A DNA stretch of 6,794 nucleotides from NCBI GenBank assembly GCA_023473405.1, contig JAMCZD010000466.1, forward strand, positions 1-6,794, written 5' to 3'. The notes below the pieces were generated by a model, which worked only from the letters and a program-made list of their open reading frames with translations, was not told the DNA's origin and ran no database searches. Origin of the DNA: Candidatus Omnitrophota bacterium. GTDB lineage: Bacteria > Verrucomicrobiota > Verrucomicrobiia > Limisphaerales > UBA1319. The first letter of the stretch is position 1. Each line of letters starts with the position of its first letter. A program made the position numbers and the translations under genes. Shown here piece by piece: positions 1 through 5,681 of this stretch.

Positions 1-1
1 T

Positions 2-583
2 TCCGAGACGGTGGAAAAATTCATTCCGCCGCGCAAGGGCCGCCGTCACGTGTTGCGCGTGATCCGGGAAATACTGTATTTCGAACCGGGCAAGCGCGGC
101 ACAAACCTGAACGCGGCGCTCGAGTTCCTGGTGCGCGTTACCCCTCACCGTTCGATTGCGGTTATCCTGTCGGATTTTCTTGGCCAGACCTTTCCGACGC
201 GGGCGGAAATCAACGCGCATCTGCGGCGCAAGGTGATTCTTTCCGAGGTGCTGGCGCAGACCTCCTTGATCGCCCTGCGCCAGGCGAACCGGCGGCATGA
301 CGTGGTGGCGGTGCAGATCATCGACCGTTACGAACTCGAGTTGCCGGCCTTGGGCCGTCTGGTGCTGAAAGATGCCGAAACCGGCGAGGTCATCGAGGTC
401 AACACCGGCGATGAACGGAAGCGCCGCGTCTTTGCGGAGCGCCAGGCCAAGAGCCAGACCGAACTGCTCCGCTTGTTCCGCTCCGCCCGGATCGATTCCA
501 TCCAACTGCGAACCGATGAGCCTTACGCGGCCGCTTTGGGCCGTTTTTTTGAGGTGCGCGAAAAACGGCGGCGGCACGGGTAA
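2..583 (+). CDS. DUF58 family protein of the Bat operon, C-terminal part (5' end outside window)
   Basis: The reading frame is open from base 2, so the true start lies upstream; a GTG at 11 is internal. About 193 residues are visible, against roughly 290-300 for full DUF58 proteins, so this is the C-terminal two thirds. The visible part begins with VEKFIPPRKGRRHVLRVIRE, then GTNLNAALEFL and AVILSDFLG. In DUF58 proteins the fold is VWA-like, and the T of the GT(N/D)L loop and the SDF stretch sit where a VWA domain has its metal-site threonine and TDG. The N-terminal part is missing, so the first metal loop cannot be judged. Known relatives are encoded between a MoxR AAA+ ATPase and VWA proteins and are thought to act with them at the membrane. 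The stop TAA (581-583) is 2 nt before the next start, so the gene is the visible head of the operon. Family call is firm; biochemical role is unknown. Confidence 0.88.
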   Translation, partial: SETVEKFIPPRKGRRHVLRVIREILYFEPGKRGTNLNAALEFLVRVTPHRSIAVILSDFLGQTFPTRAEINAHLRRKVILSEVLAQTSLIALRQANRRHDVVAVQIIDRYELELPALGRLVLKDAETGEVIEVNTGDERKRRVFAERQAKSQTELLRLFRSARIDSIQLRTDEPYAAALGRFFEVREKRRRHG

Positions 584-585
584 TT

Positions 586-1182
586 ATGACTGGCCACTTG
601 TTCGCCCTCATCGTAAAACCCGCGCCGCGGGCGAATGACGCCCTGGACATACGGCCCATCAAAGGACCGATCGAGATACCCAGCGGCTGGGCCTGGCTGG
701 CTTGGGTCCTGGCGGTTTTGGCGATGGCCGCCTTGGCGTACTGGTTCTGGCGGCGGCGCCGGAAACGACTCGTTCCGGAAAAATCCGAGCCGGCGGTTCC
801 GCCTCACGTTCGAGCGCGGCAGAAACTCGAAGCCGCCCTCGAGTTGATCGACCAGCCGCGTCCATTCACCATTCTCGTTTCGGACACCATCCGTGTTTAT
901 CTCGAAGAACGGTTTGATTTTCACGCGCCCGAACGGACCACCGAGGAGTTTCTGTTCGAACTGCAGTCAACCGCCTTGCTGAGCGAGAGCCAGAAGGTGA
1001 GCCTGGCGGACTTCCTGAATCGTTGCGACCTGGTGAAGTTTGCGCGTTATGAACCGGCCCAACCGGAACTGCGGGACCTGCATGAGGCCGCCATGCGCCT
1101 GGTTGACGAAACTCAACCGCTGCCGGTCCTGATCGGCGCGAATGAGCCCCTGGACCAGGCCCTGCCCGCGTTGGACCAATGA
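586..1182 (+). CDS. Single-pass membrane protein of Bat/VWA operon, DUF4381-like
   Basis: This encodes 198 residues. Residues 1-34 are a short N-terminal part with the IRPIKGPIEIP stretch. Residues 35-55 form one hydrophobic segment (WAWLAWVLAVLAMAALAYWFW), directly followed by RRRRKR, which by the positive-inside rule puts the C-terminal 140 residues in the cytoplasm. That soluble part is mostly helical, with YLEERFDFHAPERTTEEFLFEL as its most family-like stretch. Small membrane proteins of this layout (DUF4381) commonly sit between DUF58 and the first VWA gene, which is its place here. The start is 2 nt after the DUF58 stop, and the stop overlaps the batA-like start as ATGA (1179-1182), so it is very likely co-translated. 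The topology and operon position are seen directly; the DUF4381 assignment is from memory of the family pattern and is less certain. No enzymatic motif is visible. Confidence 0.72.
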   Translation: MTGHLFALIVKPAPRANDALDIRPIKGPIEIPSGWAWLAWVLAVLAMAALAYWFWRRRRKRLVPEKSEPAVPPHVRARQKLEAALELIDQPRPFTILVSDTIRVYLEERFDFHAPERTTEEFLFELQSTALLSESQKVSLADFLNRCDLVKFARYEPAQPELRDLHEAAMRLVDETQPLPVLIGANEPLDQALPALDQ

Positions 1183-2174
1183 CCTTTGCGCAGCCTTATT
1201 TTCTGCTTTTGCTATTGCTGGTGCCGTTGCTGGCCTGGCTCAAGGGCAAGCACGGACACGAGCCCGCCTTCCTTTATTCATCGGTCCAATTGGTCAAGGG
1301 GATCACCACCATCACGCGATCACAAGCCGGTAAGCTGCTTCCCAAAATGCGCTGGCTGGCGTTGAGCCTATTCATCATCGCCCTGGCGCGTCCCCAATTC
1401 GGCGAAGGCCACGCCAAATTAACCGCCAGCGGAATCGACATCGTGGTCGCCCTGGACCTATCCGGCAGCATGGCGTCGGAGGATTTCGAGCTGAAGGGCC
1501 AGCGGGTGAACCGGTTGGACATTGCCAAGGAGGTGCTCGAGAAATTCATCGAAAGCCGCGTCAGCGATCGCATCGGGTTAGTTGCCTTTGCCGGGCGGGC
1601 CTACATTGCCGCGCCGCTTACCCTGGACCACGATTTCCTGCGCCAGAACCTGGAACGACTCCGCCTGGGCACCATCGAAGACAGCACCGCCATCGGCTCA
1701 GCCCTGAGCGCCGCCCTGAACCGCTTGCGTGACATTCCCGCCAAGAGCAAAATCGTGATCCTCATGACCGACGGCCAGAACAACGCCGGCCAGGTGCCGC
1801 CCCTGACGGCTGCCGATGCCGCACAGGCCCTGGGCGTCCGGGTTTACACCATTGGCGTCGGCACCCGCGGCACCGCCCCCTATCCGCAAATCGACATGTT
1901 CGGTCGCAAGGTTTACATCCCGGTCCAGGTCGATATTGATGAAGATACCCTGCGCCAGATCGCTCAACGAACCGGGGGCAAATACTACCGCGCGGATAAC
2001 GCCGGCACCTTGCACGCCATTTACAACGAGATAGGTCGAATGGAAAAGACCGAGGTCGCGGTCAATAAATATCTTAATTACCGCGACGTCTTCGAATGGC
2101 TGGTCCTGCCCGGCATGGTGCTTCTTCTTCTGGAAATTATTTTTAGCCACACCGTGTGGCGTAAATTGCCATGA
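1179..2174 (+). CDS. batA: BatA-like membrane-anchored VWA domain protein
   Basis: This encodes 331 residues with a typical BatA layout. A hydrophobic N-terminal segment (about 6-20) is followed by a second one (about 57-70) ending in the ARPQFG motif. A VWA domain then spans about 86-285, and a C-terminal membrane segment covers about 307-323. The metal-ion-dependent adhesion site is intact: DLSGS (D93, S95, S97), T170 in EDSTAIGSAL, and D198 in LMTDGQ. The domain should therefore bind a divalent cation and face the periplasm or the outer membrane side between the membrane spans. Bat proteins were named for aerotolerance in Bacteroides fragilis, though their molecular job is unclear; a MoxR-linked chaperone or assembly role is often proposed. 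There is no clear Shine-Dalgarno before the ATG, which fits coupling through the ATGA overlap with the previous stop. The stop overlaps the next start in the same way (2171-2174). Confidence 0.9.
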   Translation: MTFAQPYFLLLLLLVPLLAWLKGKHGHEPAFLYSSVQLVKGITTITRSQAGKLLPKMRWLALSLFIIALARPQFGEGHAKLTASGIDIVVALDLSGSMASEDFELKGQRVNRLDIAKEVLEKFIESRVSDRIGLVAFAGRAYIAAPLTLDHDFLRQNLERLRLGTIEDSTAIGSALSAALNRLRDIPAKSKIVILMTDGQNNAGQVPPLTAADAAQALGVRVYTIGVGTRGTAPYPQIDMFGRKVYIPVQVDIDEDTLRQIAQRTGGKYYRADNAGTLHAIYNEIGRMEKTEVAVNKYLNYRDVFEWLVLPGMVLLLLEIIFSHTVWRKLP

Positions 2175-4168
2175 GATTCGCCAATCCGCCCATTTTAGTC
2201 CTGGCGCTTGTCCTCTTGCCGTTGCTGGCCGGTTTTCTCTACTGGTCATGGCGCAAGCGGCGCGTGGATGTATCGCGGTTTGTCCGGTCCCGTCTGCTGG
2301 CTCACCTGACGGTCGGGGTCTCGGCGACGAACAAGAAAACACGGATGCTGCTGCTGTTGCTGGCGGTGGTCTGCCTCATCCTGGCCCTGGCCCGGCCCCA
2401 GTGGGGTTACACATTGGAGGAACTCAAGCAACACGGCCTTGATATCATTGTCGCCATCGACACCTCACGCAGCATGCTGGCGGAAGACATCGCCCCGAAC
2501 CGCTTGACCCGCGCCAAGCTCGCCGCGCTGGAATTGATGCCGTTGGCCAAGACCGACCGCCTCGGCCTGGTAGCCTTTGCCGGGACCGCCTTCCTGCAGT
2601 GCCCGCTCACCCTGGACGACGAAGCGTTCCGCCAAAGTGTAAACATCGTCGATGTCGGCATTATCCCTCAAGGAGGCACTGATATCGCCCAGGCCATCCG
2701 CACCGCTATGGAAACCCTCAAGGACGATGAGGAAAACGAAAAGGTCCTTGTCATCATCACCGACGGCGAGGACCACGAGGGTAACGCGCTCGAAGCCGCC
2801 CGGGACGCCGCCAAGGCCAACGTGCGCATCTTCACTATTGGCGTGGGCACTCCCCAGGGCGAACTGCTCCGGCAGCAGGATAAGTCCGGCGCGATCAGTT
2901 TTTTCAAGGATGCCGACGGCAACGCCGTGAGATCGCGTCTCGATGAAGAGTCCCTGAGGCAGATCGCCGCCGCCGCCAAAGGTTTTTATTTGCCATTAGT
3001 TGGCGCCAATACCATTGACTTGCTTTACAGGAACGGGCTGGCGCCGCTTTTGGGCCAGCTCAAATTGCCTGGCCTCAACCGCCCGGAACGGCACGAACCC
3101 CGCTTTGTCCGCCATTTCAAAGACCGCTTCCAATGGCCGCTTGGCCTCGCCATCGTTCTGCTCGTGCTGGAAATCTTTTTCCCGGAGCGCAAGCCGGCGC
3201 GGCGTCCGGAAAAACCGATTGCCCATACCACCAACGCCGGCCTCGAAAAGATAGCCGCCTTGTTCCTGGTAGTCGCCTTTGCCAGCACCGCCGAGGCCTC
3301 CTCGGCCAAGGCCATGCAATGGTACAAGTCGGGGAATTACCAGGACGCCCAACGCGAATACCAGCGCCTTGCCAAACAGCATCCCAACGATCCCCGCTAT
3401 TCCTTCAACGCCGGCGCCTCGGCGTACCAGGCCAAAAAGTTCGACGCCGCCGCGGACCAATTCACCCAGGCCCTCACGGCGCCCGACCTCGCCCTCCAGC
3501 AGCGCGCCTATTACAACCTCGGCAATTCCCGCTTCCGCCTCGGTGAACAAACCTCCGATCCCAAACAAACCATGGCCGCCTGGGAAGAGGCCGTCAAAGC
3601 TTACGACGGCGCCCTGAAACTCAATCCCCACGACGACGATGCCCGGTTCAATCGCGACCTGGTAAAGAAGAGACTCGAGGAGATCAAGAAACAACAGGAG
3701 CAGCAGAAATCCCAGCCGAACTCGCAAAAACAGGACCAGGACCAAAAGAAGAAGAACGAGGATAACAATAAAAACCAAAAGCAAAGTCAAGATAATAATA
3801 AAAAGCAAAGTCAAGATCAAAGTTCAAAAACTAATTCCCCTCCCCAGTCGCCACCCAAGCCCCAGCCGGACCAGGACCAGGACAAAAAAGATTCGAAACC
3901 GCGGGACCAAAATCAATCCAGCCGGAATTCCCGGACACCGGACAAGAAGCAGGAGCAAAAAGAGGAACAAAAAGGCGCCCAGGCTCAAAAGCCGGACCAG
4001 GGGCAAAACCAGACCAATAATGCTGCTGCCGCCGCTGTTCCCGAAGGCCAGATGACACCGCAGCAAGCCCTGCAATTGCTCGACGCCCAGAAACACGACG
4101 AAAAGGCCTTTCGTTTCATACCGCCCGACATTACCAACCGTGTTAACAGCCCCTTCAAAGACTGGTAA
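2171..4168 (+). CDS. BatB-BatC fusion: VWA domain plus TPR protein
   Basis: The 665 residues divide into two classical Bat proteins. Residues 1-337 are BatB-like: membrane segments at about 6-25 and 58-74 (ending ALARPQWGY), a VWA domain at about 88-290, and a membrane segment at about 323-337. The metal site is intact, with DTSRS (D97, S99, S101), T170 in GGTD and D198 in TDGED. Residues 360-377 (IAALFLVVAFASTAEA core) look like a BatC signal peptide trapped inside the chain; it could act as a fourth span. Residues 380-490 hold TPR-type repeats (AMQWYKSGNYQDAQREYQRL, then YSFNAGASAYQAKKFDAAADQF, YYNLGNSRFRLG and AVKAYDGALKLNP). Residues 500-620 are a Q/K/N/D-rich low-complexity linker. The end, MTPQQALQLLDAQKHDEKAF through the final KDW, matches the usual BatC tail. 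The frame has no stop at the junction. The start is set by the ATGA overlap with batA. Confidence 0.9.
   Translation: MRFANPPILVLALVLLPLLAGFLYWSWRKRRVDVSRFVRSRLLAHLTVGVSATNKKTRMLLLLLAVVCLILALARPQWGYTLEELKQHGLDIIVAIDTSRSMLAEDIAPNRLTRAKLAALELMPLAKTDRLGLVAFAGTAFLQCPLTLDDEAFRQSVNIVDVGIIPQGGTDIAQAIRTAMETLKDDEENEKVLVIITDGEDHEGNALEAARDAAKANVRIFTIGVGTPQGELLRQQDKSGAISFFKDADGNAVRSRLDEESLRQIAAAAKGFYLPLVGANTIDLLYRNGLAPLLGQLKLPGLNRPERHEPRFVRHFKDRFQWPLGLAIVLLVLEIFFPERKPARRPEKPIAHTTNAGLEKIAALFLVVAFASTAEASSAKAMQWYKSGNYQDAQREYQRLAKQHPNDPRYSFNAGASAYQAKKFDAAADQFTQALTAPDLALQQRAYYNLGNSRFRLGEQTSDPKQTMAAWEEAVKAYDGALKLNPHDDDARFNRDLVKKRLEEIKKQQEQQKSQPNSQKQDQDQKKKNEDNNKNQKQSQDNNKKQSQDQSSKTNSPPQSPPKPQPDQDQDKKDSKPRDQNQSSRNSRTPDKKQEQKEEQKGAQAQKPDQGQNQTNNAAAAAVPEGQMTPQQALQLLDAQKHDEKAFRFIPPDITNRVNSPFKDW
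3761..3814 (+). repeat. A-rich imperfect tandem repeat in the BatC-like linker
   Basis: Two imperfect units lie head to tail: 3761-3790 (30 nt, encoding DNNKNQKQSQ) and 3791-3814 (24 nt, encoding DNNKKQSQ). A partial third (GATCAAAGTTCAA) follows. The stretch is rich in AAT and AAA codons, while the surrounding gene is GC-rich and uses mostly C/G-ending codons. Unit lengths differ by six bases, so frame is kept. This is the kind of repeat that can expand or shrink by replication slippage; that behaviour is an inference. Confidence 0.7.
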
Positions 4169-4231
4169 TCCGCCAGCCCTGTGCGCCGTGCCAAAGCGGT
4201 CCCTGGAGCCATCCCGAATCAGGTTGCGCAC

Positions 4232-4268
4232 GTCCTTGAATGGCGGAAAAACAAGGCGGCTTTTTTTT
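4232..4268 (+). terminator. Possible intrinsic terminator after the Bat operon
   Basis: CCTTG (4234-4238) can pair with CAAGG (4252-4256), and a run of eight T follows four bases later (4261-4268). The stem is only 5 bp with a 13-nt loop, so as an intrinsic terminator it is weak; the T run and the position just after the last operon gene are what favour it. The larger nested fold upstream could contribute. Confidence 0.35.
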
Positions 4269-4283
4269 ACGGTCCAAAAAGCG

Positions 4284-4301
4284 TGTGCGTGCAAACGCAC
4301 A
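4284..4301 (+). other. Hairpin with GNRA-type tetraloop upstream of prepilin gene
   Basis: TGTGCGT (4284-4290) pairs perfectly with ACGCACA (4295-4301) around a GCAA loop. It lies 35 bases before the prepilin-like start codon, with no T run behind it, so it is not a standard terminator. If transcribed it would be a stable 7-bp leader hairpin capped by a GNRA tetraloop. It could also be a palindromic protein site. Confidence 0.5.
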
Positions 4302-4336
4302 GTAGTCAGCGCGGAAAATCTGTGTGAAATAGGATC

Positions 4337-5203
4337 ATGCGAAGTAATTTGAACGTGCCAAACTGCATCACCGCGAGACAGAAAGAGAGCCACTTTCATC
4401 GTCCGCAAAAGGGTTTCACCCTGATCGAATTGTTGGTAGTCATTGCCATTATCGGGATTCTGGCCAGCATGCTCCTGCCCACTTTGTCAAAAGCCAAGGC
4501 CAAGGCCCAAGGCATCCTCTGCATGAACAACAGCAAGCAATTGGCTCTCGCCTGGCTCATGTACGCCGACGACAACAACGGCAGCCTCGTCGAGAATCAG
4601 AATTTGGGCGGCCCCGGATCGGCGCAGGACAGTTGGGTCACCGGCTTTCTAACCTGGGGCACTGACAATGACAACACCAACCTGGCTTATCTGACCGGGG
4701 ACGGCTACGCTAAATTGTCGAAATACCTCGCCAAGAACAAGAATGTCTATAAATGTCCCGCCGATATTTATCTTTCGCGGATGCAGCGCGCTTATGGATG
4801 GACCGAACGGGTCCGGAGCGTTTCCATGAACTTTTGGATGGGCGACGGCTCCACGCCGGGTGACAAGGATTGGGGCGGCTTCACGGTTTATAAAAAGTTG
4901 TCCGATATGAAAAAGACGGCCCCTTCATCGGCCTGGGTGTTCGTCGATGAGCACCCGGACAGCATCAACGACGGCGCGATGTACGTTTCCCCCACGCCCA
5001 CTTGGGTCGATATTCCCGCCAGCTACCACAATGGCGCCTGCGGCTTTGCTTTCGCCGACGGACATTCCGAGATTCATAAATGGGTCGATCCCCGCACTAA
5101 AATGCCGGTCAGATATATCTCCTGGACGCAGTTGGGCTTTGCCCCGGGCAATGACGTCCGTGATTATAACTGGATCAGCCAGCGAACCAGCGAAGCCCCG
5201 TAA
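4337..5203 (+). CDS. Prepilin-type / type II secretion pseudopilin-like protein with H-X9-DG motif
   Basis: This encodes 288 residues. A 26-residue leader ends in QKG, and the predicted prepilin peptidase cut is after G26, giving mature F27. The FTLIELLVVIAIIGILA stretch has E31 at position 5 of the mature protein, as needed for assembly of type IV pilins and pseudopilins. An amphipathic helix follows, then CMNNSKQLALAW (about 62-73) and NVYKCPAD (136-143), two family motifs whose cysteines C62 and C140 may pair. A tail motif H-X9-DG is formed by H231 and D241-G242. This architecture occurs in many paralogues per genome in Verrucomicrobia, Lentisphaerae and Planctomycetes; the role of most is unknown. 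It is secreted or surface-located by inference. AGGA at 4331-4334 is only 2 nt from the ATG, an unusually short spacing. The gene is separate from the Bat operon (168-nt gap with hairpins) and no other pseudopilin gene is nearby. Confidence 0.88.
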   Translation: MRSNLNVPNCITARQKESHFHRPQKGFTLIELLVVIAIIGILASMLLPTLSKAKAKAQGILCMNNSKQLALAWLMYADDNNGSLVENQNLGGPGSAQDSWVTGFLTWGTDNDNTNLAYLTGDGYAKLSKYLAKNKNVYKCPADIYLSRMQRAYGWTERVRSVSMNFWMGDGSTPGDKDWGGFTVYKKLSDMKKTAPSSAWVFVDEHPDSINDGAMYVSPTPTWVDIPASYHNGACGFAFADGHSEIHKWVDPRTKMPVRYISWTQLGFAPGNDVRDYNWISQRTSEAP

Positions 5204-5232
5204 CCATAGACGTTGCGGTTATTGACATAGGT

Positions 5233-5261
5233 GTCAGGCCCGCGGAGAGGTCGGGCCTGAC
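5233..5261. repeat. Perfect 10-bp inverted repeat, REP-like or terminator stem
   Basis: GTCAGGCCCG (5233-5242) and CGGGCCTGAC (5252-5261) are exact reverse complements around a 9-nt loop. The stem is GC-rich, lies 29 bases after the prepilin stop, and is not followed by a T run (CCCCTTCGAT comes next). It therefore fits a repetitive extragenic palindrome or a bidirectional stem better than a classical terminator. A second small hairpin, TGACA (5223-5227) with TGTCA (5232-5236), overlaps its left arm and excludes it if formed. Whether it recurs in the genome cannot be seen from this window. Confidence 0.6.
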
Positions 5262-5435
5262 CCCTTCGATATTTGCGGTCTTTTCCATTTCAGCTTGCCG
5301 TTGTTCCCGACGATGGCATAATGAGTGACGTCTGGTGAGCAGCGGTGCGGGTATTCGCTGGCTCAGTTGGTTTCGCCTTTTCCCGGATGGTGACTTGACA
5401 CGGTTTTCACGGTGCGGTCTGGGAGGCAAAAACCG

Positions 5436-5473
5436 GCGCTTAACGATCTTAAGCGCAATTGCCTGCAATTAAG
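5436..5473. repeat. Cluster of overlapping palindromes with three CTTAA/TTAAG blocks
   Basis: GCGCTTAA (5436-5443) is an exact reverse complement of TTAAGCGC (5449-5456) across 5 nt. AATTGC (5457-5462) mirrors GCAATT (5465-5470) across 2 nt. CTTAA/TTAAG blocks occur at 5439-5443, 5448-5453 and 5469-5473, so a third pairing (5448-5452 with 5469-5473) is possible. The cluster ends 7 bases before the tRNA-like sequence. It may be a protein-binding site or a processing structure upstream of the tRNA. Confidence 0.55.
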
Positions 5474-5479
5474 TGGATT

Positions 5480-5521
5480 GGGGTCGTAGCTCAGTTGGCA
5501 GAGCGTCTCGTTCGCAACGAG
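5480..5521 (+). tRNA. 5' part of a tRNA-Ala(CGC)-like gene, truncated after the anticodon stem
   Basis: The bases map onto tRNA positions 1-42. The acceptor 5' strand is GGGGTCG (5480-5486), then TA, then a D-arm GCTC/GAGC (5489-5492 with 5501-5504) with an AGTTGGCA loop. G26 follows, then the anticodon arm, CTCG (5507-5510) with CGAG (5518-5521), around TTCGCAA. The anticodon is CGC at 5513-5515, which reads GCG (Ala), and GGGG at the 5' end suits alanine tRNA. After 5521 the similarity ends: the base that should pair with T27 is T, no TTCGA-type T-arm follows, and no acceptor 3' strand (CGACCCC) is found at the expected distance. As it stands it cannot be a functional tRNA. It is either the displaced half left by an element that integrated at the anticodon arm, or a decayed gene copy. 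Confidence 0.7.
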
Positions 5522-5681
5522 TTACGACGATTTTCACCCATTTTTTCTCACTTCACCACACTTCTTCAAACCGCAGCCTGTCGGTGTTTTCTTCGATCTT
5601 GGCCTTTAACCCAATTCTTCCGAAATCTACTGATTTCCTCGCCTCCGTATAGAAGCCGTGTTAGAAGCTGACGGGTGCTGT
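5522..5681. other. Non-coding stretch after the tRNA break, with a long G-free run
   Basis: No gene is seen. From 5530 to 5572 the + strand has 43 bases without a single G and is rich in T and C (for example TTTTTTCTCACTTCACC). The composition differs from both the chromosome side and the genes to the right. There are no clear promoter boxes or ribosome binding site for the gene that follows. Confidence 0.5.

Larger units (their letters stand above)
4169..4336. other. Intergenic region with nested inverted repeats
   Basis: No gene is seen in these 168 bases. Three nested pairs can be drawn on the + strand: CCGCC (4170-4174) with GGCGG (4242-4246), GTGCGC (4181-4186) with GCGCAC (4226-4231), and CCTG (4202-4205) with CAGG (4220-4223). 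A T8 run follows at 4261-4268. The two outer arms are short and separated by unpaired bases, so chance cannot be excluded. No convincing promoter boxes for the downstream prepilin gene are visible. Confidence 0.4.
5204..5479. other. Non-coding stretch before the tRNA fragment
   Basis: No open frame here has coding character. Contents are a perfect 10-bp palindrome (5233-5261), a bulged pair GAGC-AGCG (5337-5344) with CGCT-G-GCTC (5356-5364), an exact TTGACA box (5395-5400) with no convincing -10 box at 16-18 nt, and the palindrome cluster at 5436-5473. The TTGACA could be the -35 element of the former tRNA promoter, but this is weak. Confidence 0.5.

Noticed and set aside
1698..2342. Minus-strand open frame of 214 codons across the batA end
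   Set aside because: It overlaps intact VWA coding sequence and the ATGA junction, shows no family pattern, and is explained by GC-rich third positions.
2996..3820. Long minus-strand open frame (274 codons) opposite the BatC part, rich in L/I/V
   Set aside because: It is the antisense of a K/Q/N-rich and TPR coding region; the hydrophobic runs are mirror images of Lys/Asn/Gln codons, and the plus-strand frame has clear domains.
3761..3830. CRISPR-like or direct-repeat array
   Set aside because: There are only two to three imperfect contiguous units without spacers, and they encode part of a continuous linker.
3824..4408. Minus-strand open frame of 194 codons over the BatC tail and intergenic region
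   Set aside because: Its hydrophobic start mirrors the low-complexity linker and there is no domain or ribosome site supporting it.
5395..5423. Strong sigma-70 promoter for the tRNA fragment
   Set aside because: TTGACA is exact, but the bases 16-18 nt further (around TCTGGG) do not resemble TATAAT.
5175..5468. Minus-strand 97-codon open frame in the intergenic region
   Set aside because: It covers the palindromes, has no recognisable motif and overlaps the prepilin end.
5480..5555. A complete tRNA, or a tRNA split by a group I intron
   Set aside because: No T-arm or matching acceptor strand occurs at the right distance, and both sides of the anticodon stem are present before the break, so an anticodon-loop intron does not explain it.
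5459..5671. Plus-strand 70-codon open frame across the tRNA fragment
   Set aside because: It reads straight through the tRNA-like sequence and the G-free run, and has no protein-like pattern.
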